A stretch of DNA of 64,000 nt, taken from the NCBI GenBank assembly GCA_029215795.1, contig JARDYH010000002.1, forward strand, positions 109,056,501-109,120,500, written 5' to 3'. The notes under the pieces are model-generated. The model ran no database searches. It was not told the DNA's origin and saw only the letters and a list, made by a program, of their open reading frames with translations. Below, in pieces: positions 43,800 to 53,133 of this stretch. The DNA comes from Anniella stebbinsi. Taxonomy: Eukaryota; Chordata; Lepidosauria; Squamata; Anniellidae. A program made the translations under genes and the position numbers. Position 1 is the stretch's first letter. Each line of letters opens with the position of its first letter.

Positions 43800-44345
43800 A
43801 TTTGCATTTGCAAGGCGTTCCTCGGTCGAGGCGCGCGTGACCCCGCTCCGGCGACCGCCTGCCTGCTGAGGAGAGGCGGTGCGCAGGAGCCACCTGCCGG
43901 CAAGCCGGAGTTGGAGAGGCTGGGGGGGGGGGGAGGAGGCGGAGCGCGGAAGGAACCCCGCCCCCGCCTCCGGAGGTGGGGGACACGAGCCAGCCAACCA
44001 CGTGGCCTCTTGCCAAGGCGCCCCAGGAGCGTGCGCCCCGGGGGCTGCAAAGCCCAGCAGTCGCTTGCAGCTACTGTTGCGAGGCGCGGGCCTGCTCGCA
44101 CTTTGCGTGGCAGGGAGGAAAGCGGCGGCGGCGGCGGCTTTCCTCGCTTGGACAGCTGCCCAAACCATTTCCCCACCCCCACCCCCATGCAAATCCTCAG
44201 GAATTGCTGATGATGCAAAAGAGCATGCCTTGTCTGACGGCTGGTGCGGCTTCCTACTTGCTCTCAGTCGCCGCCTCCCCTGGAGGCAGCGGCCAAAATA
44301 AATACCGGGATCCTGAGTGGGTCTAGATTCAAGAAGAAGGATTCG
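43800..44345. promoter_or_regulatory. CpG island
   Basis: About 550 bases of strongly GC-rich DNA with frequent CpG, without a visible terminal inverted repeat, unlike the window's GC-rich transposons. It contains GGAACCCCGCCCCCGCC (GC-box words), GGCGGCGGCGGCGGC at 44121-44135, CCACGTGG (E-box, about 43998) and ATGCAAAT (44187-44194). Overlapping open frames of 105-177 codons on both strands are what GC-rich DNA gives by chance. It could mark a promoter or first exon of a gene outside the window; I see no convincing splice donor inside it. Direction is unknown. Confidence 0.55.
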
Positions 44346-44582
44346 CTGTAGCTGCTCGCCGCTTTTTCGACGTCAAAAGCAGCCGGGGCGTTGCAGGAAT
44401 CCTAGCGATAAACTGCTTCCTCCGCGCACAGCCCGATCCTAAGTGTGCTTTTTCGGAAATCCATTTCCCACTGCTTTCCATGGGAGCTGTTTTCTACTAA
44501 ACGTGCAGGGATTGCAAATCGATTCATTTCGGAAGCGCGATTTTCTTCTGCCCGGAGGTTTTAAGAGTAGATTAGAAGCGAA

Positions 44583-44680
44583 GGTTCAACTCCCATCAGC
44601 ACGTAGCCAATGGTCAGCAACAATGTTGGGAGTTGGGTAGTCCAAAATTTCTGGACAGCACGGGGTTGGAGGGCAATCTG
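44583..44680. mobile_element. MITE, 'AACTCCCATCATC' family
   Basis: TTCAACTCCCATCAGCACGT, AGCCAATGGTC, then GTTGGGAGTTGGGTAGTCCA and AAATTTCTGG: a compact palindromic copy. Confidence 0.55.
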
Positions 44681-44814
44681 GTTCAAAGGGTAAAGGTGCG
44701 ATCATATGTATCGTTAGACCGGGTGGAAATCCTATAAATCCCCAGAAAGCAAAAGGATGTGCCCCTAGTGAACAAATTGAGAGGAGGGGGAAATCTTTGG
44801 GCAAAACCTTTATT

Positions 44815-45141
44815 AGGGCTGCCTCTACAAGAGACATTTAAAGCTCTTTCAAGGCGCATTAAAAAAATTTGCCTCTACAAGAACGGAGCGCAAATCGGGC
44901 GTAGAGGCGCGTTATCTCTCCGATTATGCGCATTATCGAATGCGCGTTAAATACCGAGTTTTATTTTGCTCCGGCCATTAAAGCGCATTTTGACTATGAA
45001 CAAGCGATTCTCCGCATTAACTACTTGTAAAGCGCATTTGAAACAACTGGTAAGTACTCAATTACCTCCTGCATACAAGCATTTACGATAAAGCGCCTCA
45101 GCGAATATGCGCATAATCGGCTAACCAGGCGTCAAATGGAA
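44815..45141 (+). mobile_element. Unassigned dispersed repeat, GGGCTGCCTCTACAAGAG end (copy B)
   Basis: GGGCTGCCTCTACAAGAGAC, TTTAAAGCTCTTTCAAGGCG, AATGCGCGTTAAATACCGAG and GATTCTCCGCATTAACTAC match copy A (21978-22316) in reverse complement over most of the length. Non-coding; very rich in GCGC and GCGCATT words. The first AAATT-TGCCTCTACAAGAAC (about 44865) repeats the terminal word, so a tandem duplication of the end is built in. Confidence 0.6.
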
Positions 45142-45583
45142 TCTGTTAAGCTTTCGAGTTCCCCAGAACTCTTAATCAGGCTAGGTGGTACCAAAAGCGC
45201 ACAGGGTGAGGGCAGGATGGAGAAAATAGTCCAAACATAATTTACCATGAGGTCTGCATTTCAGACCCAGTCTCAAGATGGAGAGGGAATGAGTTGAGAG
45301 AATGTTGAATTTCAAGATCCAGGGTTGACTTTTCCTGGGGAGGTTAGAGATTATTAACCATGGGTAAAGAAGGTGTGGGGAGATGTGACTTTTTGTTTTA
45401 TTTATTTGTTTATACTATGTCTTTCTGAACAAGATGGTATACATTCATTTACTTTAGAGATTCATAAGCTGCCTTTTAAGGCAAAACTCCCCCAAAATTA
45501 AAAGAAGAGAATGTCAAATAACAGCAAGTGAGATAAAATGCCTGCAGTACCCCTCAGAACAAAAGCTTAAAATATCTGAAAGT
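45142..45583. other. Single-copy stretch, possible LINE tail
   Basis: TTTTGTTTTATTTATTTGTT near 45393 could be the minus-strand tail of an old LINE extending to about 45560, but no family word is clear. Confidence 0.3.
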
Positions 45584-45774
45584 GGCTGTAGCTCAGCAGT
45601 AGGGCACCTGTTTTGCAGGCAGAAAGTCCCAGGTTCGATTTCTGGCATCTCTAGGTAGGGCAGGAAAAACTCATGCCTGAAACCCTGGAGAGCCTTTGCT
45701 GCCAATTAAAGTAGATAATACTGACTTAAAAGGACCAATGGTCTAACCTGATATAAGGCATCTTCCTATTTGTA
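45584..45774 (+). ncRNA. tRNA-derived SINE, GGCTGTAGCTCAG head
   Basis: The tRNA-like head has A box TAGCTCAGCAGTAGGGC (45589-45605) and B box GGTTCGATTTC (45632-45642). The body runs GGCATCTCTAGGTAGGGC, CCTGAAACCCTGGAGAG, GACCAATGGTCTAACC and ATAAGGCATCTTCCTATTTG. Cloverleaf pairing beyond the head is absent, so it is a SINE and not a tRNA gene. A second copy is at 59588. Confidence 0.85.
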
Positions 45775-45900
45775 TAGCTGGAAGGCGTGTGGTCACAAAT
45801 TGCACAGCCCGCCAGCCAAGTGTGATGGCACACCTGAGTCTGCTTCCTGGGCTTGGATAAACAAGGGAGACTGCTGAACACTTTGCGGTCCCAAACAGAT

Positions 45901-46013
45901 GCCCTCCAGATGTTGTGAACGACAGTTCCCAGCACTCCTGATGATTGGCCATGTTGGGAGTTTTAGTTTAAAACATCTCAAGGGCACCAGGTTGGGGAAG
46001 GCTGCCATAGTAT
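45901..46013. mobile_element. MITE, 'AACTCCCATCATC' family
   Basis: GCCCTCCAGATGTTGTGAAC, CAGTTCCCAGCACTCCTGAT, then GGGCACCAGGTTGGGGAAGG. The palindrome is intact but mismatched. Confidence 0.65.
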
Positions 46014-46033
46014 ATGGCACTACACCAAATCGT

Positions 46034-46272
46034 GAGCCAGTGAGTTTAGTGGATAGAGTGTTGGACTAGGACTCGGGAGACCTGAGATCTAGTCCCAACT
46101 TAGCCATGATGCAGACAGGGTAACATTGGGCCAGTTACAGTCTCTCAGCCCAACCTGCCTCACAGGGCTGTTGTGAGGATAAAATGAAAGAAGGGGATCG
46201 TAGACACCACTTTGGGTGGTGGTGTCTTTTGGAGGAAAAGGCAGGATATAAATGTAACAAATAAATAAAATA
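46034..46272 (+). ncRNA. Sauria-type SINE
   Basis: The head TTTAGTGGATAGAGTGTTGG has a degenerate A box, and GATCTAGTCCC is the B box. The body has TTGGGCCAGTTACAGTCTCT, CAGCCCAACCTGCCTCACAG, GTTGTGAGGATAAAATG and a 3' end GGCAGGATATAAATGTAACA, AATAAATAAA. Copy differs from 7168 mainly in the 3' third. Confidence 0.85.
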
Positions 46273-46278
46273 GGCGAT

Positions 46279-46470
46279 GACCCTGTTCAGATGACACACT
46301 AAGCCACAGTGATTAAGCATTTTGAGTTAAACATTATGGCTTAGTGTGTCATGTAAACCATTCCTAACCATGGCGGCTACATAACCACGGTTTAAACACG
46401 CTCACGAACCATTTGCTGCAAAAGGGGTTAGTGGCCTAACCATGGCTTAGCATGTCATCTGAACAGGCCC
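46279..46470 (-). mobile_element. MITE with GGGCCTGTTCAGATGAC ends (copy 2 of 3)
   Basis: The left end is GACCCTGTTCAGATGACA and the right end TGTCATCTGAACAGGCCC. It has the shared internal words GCTAAGCCATGG and TTTAAACACGCTCACGAACC. The best-preserved copy of the family. Confidence 0.75.
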
Positions 46471-47015
46471 TATATTTGGCTTGATGGGTCCTGTACAAGC
46501 TTGTACTACTGCGTACGACTATTTGGTTCCTGGGAGAAATAAACATTGTTCAGCTTGCCCATAATCATAGTTTCATACTTCTTAGGACCAAGCACAAGGC
46601 ACATTTTTGAAAGCAAAATACCTCATTATTTTTCCTCAGGAAAATCAAGATTTCAAAATACAGGAGGAGTAAAACAGGAATCAAGAGTATCGCTCACTCT
46701 TCTAATAGAGATTGCATTTCCCTGCCAGAGAAAGGAAGCAAAGTCACCTCTTGCTGATGCAATAAATAAATGCACATAACGAGAGTGGGAAGCTTTTTGG
46801 AAATGCAGGTCGATCCCAGGATGTGATGGAGATGAGTTGTTCTAACTTGTCTTACCCATCTATGTTGATTTTTTGTGATCTCAAGAGAAGAAACACTCAG
46901 ATCAGAAAACTATTTTTGGCAGATTTAGATGTAATTAATCCCAAATGCCATTTTGCTTTCCCAGAACAGAGTAAATGTGTGTGTTTTTCTTTCTCACAAA
47001 CAAGTTTCCATGCCT
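46471..47015. other. Single-copy stretch
   Basis: Nothing recognised. Confidence 0.4.
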
Positions 47016-47020
47016 TGTTC

Positions 47021-47767
47021 GCAGCTTGGGGGTGCTCCTGGATCCGTCGCTCCAAATGACAGCTCAGATAGATGCGACGGCCAGGAGTGCCTACTACCAG
47101 CTTCGGCTGATACACCAGCTGCACCCCTTCCTAAAGTTGGAAGACCTAAAAACAGTAGTGCACGTGCTGGTAACTTCGAGGCTCGACTTCTGCAATGCGC
47201 TATACATAGGGCTACCTCTGTGCCTAGTCTGGAAACTTCAACTAGTTCAAAATATGGTGGCCAGGTTGGTCACCGGTACACCTAAGGATGACCAGTGAAG
47301 AGCTTTAAAATCTCTTCACTGGCTGTCAATTAGTTTCTGGGCAAAGTACAAAGTGTTGGTTATTACCTTTAAAGCCCTACATGGTTTGGGTCCAGGTTAC
47401 CTGCGGGATCGCCTTCTCCCTTACAATCCGCCCTGCACACTTAGGTCCTCTGGGAAGAATTTACTACAGTTGGCCAAGACTAGGCTAACAACTGTTACCC
47501 AGAGGACCCTCTCTTCTGCCGCTCCCAGACTGTGGAACGACCTGCCGGGAGAGATCCACCAACTTACCAGTCTTCAAGAATTTAAGAGAGCTATAAAGGC
47601 TGATCTATTCCAGCAGGACTACCCAGTCAAATTTTAAGACTTTGTTGATTTTAATAATGTATTAATTTTATATGCTTTTAATCAGTTTATGTATTGTATA
47701 TTGTATTTTATATTGTTGGTATTTATGTTGTTCCCTGCCTCGATCCAGAGGGAGAGGCGGGTAACAA

Positions 47768-47806
<39 letters not shown>

Positions 47807-47807
47807 T
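47021..47807 (+). pseudogene. L2-type LINE: ORF2 C-terminus, 3' UTR and (ATT)n tail
   Basis: The plus strand encodes about 205 residues of a non-LTR ORF2 C-terminus in a single frame, 47021-47637. Motifs in order: LGVLLDPSL, LVTSRLDFCNALYIGLP, LQLVQNMVARLVTGTP, one stop at 47296-47298, then LHWLSISF, VITFKALHGLGPGYLRDRL, TLSSAAPRLWNDLP and FKRAIKADLFQQDY. A stop at 47635 begins the 3' UTR. CCTGCCTCGATCCAGAGGGA and GGCGGGTAACAAAT precede the (ATT)n at 47768-47807. The reverse transcriptase core and endonuclease are absent (5' truncation). It is the least-decayed coding remnant in the window, which points to fairly recent activity. Confidence 0.88.
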
Positions 47808-48541
47808 AAAAGTTTCTGATTCTTGACAAGCTGCATGGTAGAGACACTATTCCAGCAGGTTAAAAGGGTCGTCTTGATCCTGTTCCCCTGGCCTGCACAC
47901 CTTGTGATTTGCCAAGCTAAGCACAGGCTACCAGACCCATGTATGGCAGCCCATCCTGCCCCTGTTTCTCCACCCCCAAAACACATCCTTTCTTTCTAAA
48001 ATGCTCATCAAAAAACCCTGTAAACCATAGATGCTAAAACTGCCTTATATTAATGTAGCATACCATATTTCAAAAGGGGTGGGTGGGTACTAGGGCTGTC
48101 CACAGATTCAAGAACGTTTAGTCTGCCTTTTGACTAAGTGATTAATTGATTAAGGGCACAGTCCTATTGAATCTGCCCTGGGTACTTGTAAGCCTCTGAA
48201 CTCGGAGGCTGACAAGTATCCAATGCAGAGGGGGAGGCATGTTACACCTCCTGCTCTGCATATTAGCTAGACAGGCGTTTTTGCCCGTCTAGCAGAGCTT
48301 TTGGGAAGAAGACTGGGGCCACCATAGGCTATGTTATATGACTGCTTCCCTGGTCTCCTCCCATCCCCGCTCCTGGGAACATCCCTTTTCTTCATCTCCA
48401 TGCTCTGAGCTCGGATCCAGGAAACTGAAATATCCTCCTGTCTTACTGCACATAAGATTGGTCCCTTAATGAAATTAAATTTAGCTATAACTAGAAACCC
48501 AGTTTAGGTAACTGAAGAGGTGTGTGAAATGACTTATGGCA
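47808..48541. other. Single-copy stretch
   Basis: Nothing recognised. Confidence 0.4.
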
Positions 48542-48675
48542 CAGCTGGGCAACTTGTGGCCCGCCAGATGTTTGGGCCTACAACTCCCATCATCCCATAC
48601 CATTGCCTATGCTGGCTAGAGCTGATGCGAGTTCTAGGCCAAAACATCTGGAGGGCCACATGTCGCCCAGAGCTG
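48542..48675. mobile_element. MITE, 'AACTCCCATCATC' family, complete palindrome
   Basis: CAGCTGGGCAACTTGTGGCC at the left mirrors GGCCACATGTCGCCCAGAGCTG at the right. Inner arms carry CCTACAACTCCCATCATCCC against GCTGATGCGAGTTCTAGGCC. Confidence 0.75.
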
Positions 48676-49199
48676 ATAAACAATTTCATACACAAGCTGC
48701 CTCTCACTATTAGAAGGAATGCCCATCTTTTCATTCCCTTTTACAGTAACATACTAGAACCAAAATAGCTTCAAAAACCAGCAAGTATACCTCAGCATTT
48801 GCCTGTAAAAATTGGCATTCACTGCTTGTTCAGTTAAGGCATGTTGATTAATCCACTGATTAAGCCTACTAAAATGTTCAGTTCTAATGTTTAGTTATTC
48901 CAGAAAATTAGAACCCTATGGAATGTGGAAAAATTACTGAGTTTAAAACAGCATGGGTCCACCAATGCCATAGAATGGATTCTCCAGCTCTGTGTTTTCC
49001 CTCATATTTACGACGCCTACCTGAAATAGACCAAAATGTTTGAAGGGGAAAGAAAGCCTTAAACTGTGTGTCTGAGGCCTTAGCCACTATCTTTCCAAAG
49101 CATTCAGGTCAGACATGAGGACAAAAAGAGAGAGTGTCTAATGTTTTAATCCTAGTGGGTGGAAAAGAAAACTTTTTGGCAGTTATCAAGTGGAAAAAA
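48676..49199. other. Single-copy stretch
   Basis: Nothing recognised. Confidence 0.4.
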
Positions 49200-49560
49200 A
49201 TTCCTACAAGATGGCATTCAAACTAAGAACGGGTTCCTTCTCAGCAACAAGAGCTGATAAGTATTCTGTTAGCTATTTTAATGCCCACGCAGAGCTGGCC
49301 AAGTTGCTGCTGAAATGAGATTTCCATCTGACAGGAGCCCTTTAAGCTCCGGCTCCAGATAAATCCTGCTCGAACTCTGCAGAAACCAATTGTTATCTGC
49401 GTATGCGTAGGGAGGCAAAGTTCTGACAGGACAATTAATGCATTCCAGGCTAAATTCTCTCCTTTATTCTGTTTACTCATGTGTATATGCCCGAGTTCAT
49501 TGGTCCATTTCTGTAGCCGAGCAAATGCCTTTCCATTATATGTTGTGTTAGATAGCAGCT
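49200..49560. other. Candidate conserved non-coding segment
   Basis: A 360-base repeat-free block with motif-like words (CAATTGTTATCTGCG, GACAATTAATGCATTCCAGG, CTGACAGGAGCCCTTTAAGC). No open frame of interest. The inference rests on texture only. Confidence 0.3.
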
Positions 49561-49766
49561 TTATGACATTTAATAGCCTACAGTAGAGAAGGACAACTGG
49601 TGGCCTGGGACCTCAATCAGTCTTCTGGGGGCTTTCCCTTTGACCCACAAGCATAGCCTCTGATTCCACCTCATGCCCCTCAGCTATTTTACCTTGCATG
49701 AATTCCTTCTTGCGAACAGCAACCATGGCCTAGACAGTCATTTTCATTTCTGTCAACGTTTCCTAT

Positions 49767-49835
49767 CTGGGTGCCCTCCAGTTGTTGTTTTTACTACAAT
49801 TCCCATCATTCATGTCCATTGGCCATGCTAGCAGG
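49767..49835. mobile_element. MITE, 'AACTCCCATCATC' family, half copy
   Basis: TGGGTGCCCTCCAGTTGTTG, CTACAATTCCCATCATTCAT, GGCCATGCTAGCAGGGGC. The hAT element at 49855 inserted a few bases further on. Confidence 0.6.
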
Positions 49836-49854
49836 GGCATAAATGAATTAAAAC

Positions 49855-50914
49855 TAGGGATGTGCACTGGATCGGACCCGATCCACGATCCGAGTCCGGT
49901 CCAGTGGGAAATCGGATAAATTATCCGATTTCCGATCTGACAGCTGGATCGGCCGATCCAATCCGAACCGGTCCGAAAAGGCTCCGAACCGGTTCGGCGG
50001 ATCGGCGGGCGCCCACTGGCGCCCACCGCCGCTTCCATTGGCGGGCGCCCGCCGATGAAAGTGGACAGCGGGGGGGGAGGAGGGGGGCGCTTACCTTCCC
50101 GGCCCGGCCGCTCGCGTCCGGCGGCGGCAGCTACTACCAGCGGGCTCCGCGGCCTGTTCCAGGGTGGCGCGCCGGGTGATGTCATCACCCGACGCGCTAC
50201 TCTAGAGCAGGCCGCGGAGCCCACTGGTAGTAGCCGCCGGCCCCGGACGGGAGCGGACGGGCCGAGAAGGTAAGCAGGGGGTGCGTGGAGGGGAGGAGGG
50301 GGCGCGCGGAGGGCGGAGGGGGGCCCTTACCTTCCCGGCCCGTTCGCTCCCGTCCGGGGCCGGCGGCTACTACCAGCAGGCTCCGCGGCCTACTCCAGGG
50401 TGGTGCGCCGGGTGATGTCATCACCCGGCGCGCTACTCGAGAGTAGGCCGCGGAGCCCGCTGGTAGTAGCCGCCGGCGCCGGACGGGAGCGGACGGGCCG
50501 AGAAGGTAAGCAGTGGCGGGGAAAGGGGCTTACCCCCCCCCCCCGGAGCCGTCCGCTTCTATCCGCTGGCGCCCGCGGGCGCCAGCGGATGGAAGCGGAC
50601 GGCCCCAGGGGGGGTAGGGAGCGCGGGGGAGGGGGCTTACCTGCCGGGGCCATCCACAGCGGACGGCCCCGGGGGGGGAGGGAGTTAGGCCCCCCCTCAC
50701 CCACCCGCCGCCATTTTTTCCTCATAGACTTGCATTGCAATGCAAGTCTATGGGGAAAAAAATGGCGGCCGATCCAAAAATTTACGATTTTTGGGTCGGG
50801 ATCGGACTCGATCCGGTCTGGGGGGCCTCCGATTTTGTCCGAACCGGTCCGTGACAAAATTGGAGGTCCCGATCCGGGTCCCGATCCGATCCGGGGGGTC
50901 CGTGCACACCCCTA
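49855..50914. mobile_element. 1060-bp hAT-like element with perfect 8-bp duplication and four palindromes
   Basis: Ends are TAGGGATGTGCAC and GTGCACACCCCTA. ATTAAAAC stands at 49847-49854 and again at 50915-50922. Next to the ends are GATCGG/CCGATC-rich arms. The core is extremely GC- and CpG-rich, and is built of palindromes. 50090-50274 and 50326-50510 are two related units, each with GGGTGATGTCATCACCC at the centre and CTTACC...GGTAAG at the rims. 50548-50603 has GGCGCCCGCGGGCGCC at its centre. 50707-50769 has TTGCATTGCAATGCAA at its centre. Open frames up to 171 codons on both strands come from this structure. No transposase is encoded, so movement would have needed a hAT transposase in trans. 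Confidence 0.92.
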
Positions 50915-50933
50915 ATTAAAACCCAAAACATAT

Positions 50934-51110
50934 AATAGTAGTAGTAATAATAATAATAATAATAATAATAATTTATTTCTTACCCGCCTCTCCGTTTGGA
51001 TCGAGGCGGGGAATAACAATATGATAAAATACATAAAACTGATTAAAACATGACACATTATTAAAACTGCATTAAAACATCCTAAAAACATTCTAAAATT
51101 CCACTGGATA
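50934..51110 (-). mobile_element. L2-type LINE tail
   Basis: (AAT)n at 50934-50972, TTATTTCTTACCCGCCTCTC, GTTTGGATCGAGGCGGGGAA, then the A-rich 3' UTR (AAAATACATAAAACTGATTA). It begins 12 bases after the hAT's duplicated site. Confidence 0.75.
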
Positions 51111-51700
51111 TGGAATTTTAGAGGGCAGCAGATTGAGGAAGGCTGACTTATGTGCTCAAATGTTTCCCTTGCCATGGTGGGGAGATTTTTCATCAGGAAA
51201 ATAGCATGGGGGCAAGAAGGATTAATCCCCCCTCCTCCACAGTCCTAACTTGGACATGCCCCCCCCAAAAGAGATCTCTACTGGAAAGTGGTCCAATCAT
51301 GTACGTTTGTCATTTCTGTCATGTGAACCTGTGGAGGGTCTGCTAGATTGGAGAGTGACCTGTTTTTATGATCCAGACCCGGAAACTGATGAATCCGGAT
51401 GGTTTTCTGAGGTCTTGGGGGGGGGGGGGGGGATTTTCCTGCAGGTTTAGCTGTCAGTCCTCCTGAGGCCTTGGGCTCTACTTGGAATGAGGGCATGAGT
51501 CAGGCCAACAGTACGATCACTCCCAAACGTACTCAACTCGATCCCAAAGCCATATTGCCCCTTTGGTATTCTATGGAGCTGAAGGCAAAAAATCAGTTGT
51601 GTCAACAATTAGAGCACAAATGGCAGAAGAATTGTAGTGAATGTGACCAAACCCAAGTAAGAATCCATCTTTGCCTTTACTCTGTGGCAGTGAAAAAATC

Positions 51701-51701
<1 letters not shown>
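51111..51701. other. Single-copy stretch with a G16 run
   Basis: A G run at 51417-51432. No gene or other family is recognised. Confidence 0.4.
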
Positions 51702-51737
<36 letters not shown>

Positions 51738-52180
51738 TTATTTATTACCTGCCTCTCCCTCTGGATTGAGGCAGGGAACAACATCAAATATAAAATACAT
51801 AAAACTGATTAAAAGCACATAAAACTAATACATTATTAAAATACCAATAAAACTCTTAAAATTCAACTGGGACGGCCTTCTGGAAGAGATTGGTCTTCAT
51901 GGCTATCTTAAAGTCAAAGAGACTATTAGGTTGATGAATCTCCTCTGGCAGGCCATTCCACAGTCAGAGCAGCAGAAGAGAAGGTCCTCTGGGTAACAGC
52001 CTAGTTTTGGCTGACTGTAGCAAATTCTTCCCAGAGGACCTGAGTGTGCGGGGCGGATTATATGGGAGAAGGCGATCCCGCAGGTAACCTGGACCCAAAC
52101 CATGAAGGGCTTTAAAGGTAATAACCAACACTTTGTACTTCGCCTGGAAACTAATTGACAGCCAGCGGAGTGATTGTATT
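51702..52180 (-). pseudogene. L2-type LINE: ORF2 C-terminus and tail
   Basis: The minus strand reads LRWLSISFQAKYKVLVI, TFKALHGLGPGYLRDRLLP, then LRSSGKNLLQSAKTRL, nearly the same peptide as at 47021-47637. Toward the tail a frame break follows LLPRGPS. The 3' UTR ends in the (AAT)n at 51702-51737 and CTGCCTCTCCCTCTGGATTG. The 5' edge (about 52180) is estimated from where the match to 47 kb stops. Confidence 0.8.
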
Positions 52181-52314
52181 CCTCTATCATCATTGCGTTT
52201 GCACAGTGTCATCCAGCGGAGCTTTCTCAAGTGGTGAAAGGTTGGATGTAGGTTGTGAGGTTCAAAAGTAGGAGAACTTAAACGCTTGCTGTGACCAAGG
52301 TGCTGTACAACTGC

Positions 52315-52634
52315 TAGGGTGACCAGATAAAATCCAGGTCAGGGCTGATGTAACTTTAACAGTTGTAGAGAAAAGGGAATTTCAGCCAGAGTCATTTGTA
52401 TGCAATTAGTTCCCGGTGAAATTCCCTCTTCATCACAACAGTTAAAGGTGCAGGCACTATACTAGAGTGACCATATACAAAAGAAGGCAGGGCCCCTGCA
52501 ACTTTAACTGTTGTGATGAAGAGGGAATTTCACCAGGAACTAATTGCATACAAATGACTCTGGCTGAAATTCCCTTTTCTCTACAACTGTTAAAGTTACA
52601 TGAGCCCTGACCTGGATTTTATCTGGTCACCCTA
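52315..52634. mobile_element. Palindromic hAT-like foldback element (copy 4 of 5)
   Basis: Ends are TAGGGTGACCAGATAAAATC and GATTTTATCTGGTCACCCTA. Flanks ACAACTGC and ACATCTGC form an 8-bp duplication with one mismatch. Confidence 0.92.
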
Positions 52635-52753
52635 ACATCTGCACTGATTTGGATACAGCTAGGACTAGTGTTGTTATGGATGCTTTTCAGCTTGTGCAGC
52701 TTGAGGATGTGAACAAACTGCTTGGAGGTTAAGGCCTACCACTTGTGCCCTTG

Positions 52754-53133
52754 AGACTATCTACGCTACTGCTTTAAAACGGTTTATAACAGTTTAAAAG
52801 CAGTAGTGTAGATTAGGCTGACCAGATAAAATCCAGGTCAGGGCTCATGTAACTTTAACAATTGTAGAGAAAAGGGAATTTCAGCCAGTGTCATTTGTAT
52901 GCAATTAGTTCCTGGTGAAATTCCCTCTTCATCACAACAGTTAAAGGTGCGTGCACTATACCATATACAAAAGAAGGCAGGGCCCCTGCAACTTTAACTG
53001 TTGTGATTAAGAAGGAATTTCACCAGGAACTAAATGCATACAAATGACACTGGCTGAAATTCCGTTTTCTCTACAACTGTTAAAGTTACATGAGCCCTGA
53101 CCTGGATTTTATCTGGTCACCCTAGTGTAGATA
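52754..53133. mobile_element. Small palindromic MITE interrupted by a hAT element
   Basis: CTATCTACGCTACTGCTTTA, a centre of AACGGTTTATAACAGTTTA, then AAGCAGTAGTGTAGAT. The final AGG-side bases appear only after 53132. The 5th hAT palindrome (52814-53124) has inserted into its right terminus. Without the insert the element would be about 60 bases long, all of it inverted repeat. Distantly related to the GATCTACACCA elements at 3713 and 34478. Confidence 0.7.
52814..53124. mobile_element. Palindromic hAT-like foldback element (copy 5 of 5)
   Basis: Ends are TAGGCTGACCAGATAAAATC and GATTTTATCTGGTCACCCTA. GTGTAGAT occurs immediately before (52806-52813) and after (53125-53132), a perfect 8-bp duplication of its target, which belongs to the small palindrome at 52754. 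The centre lacks about 10 bases relative to other copies (311 against 319-320). Confidence 0.94.

Noticed and set aside
43685..44326. Five overlapping open frames of 105-177 codons on both strands
   Set aside because: GC-rich DNA has few stop codons. None shows a domain, and one starts in the minisatellite. They are treated as a property of the CpG island.
45584..45660. Possible tRNA gene
   Set aside because: A and B boxes exist, but the acceptor and anticodon stems are not restored and the SINE body follows directly.
49763..50915. Arginine-rich frames of 105-171 codons
   Set aside because: They fall within the palindromic core of the 1060-bp hAT-like element and mirror each other between strands.
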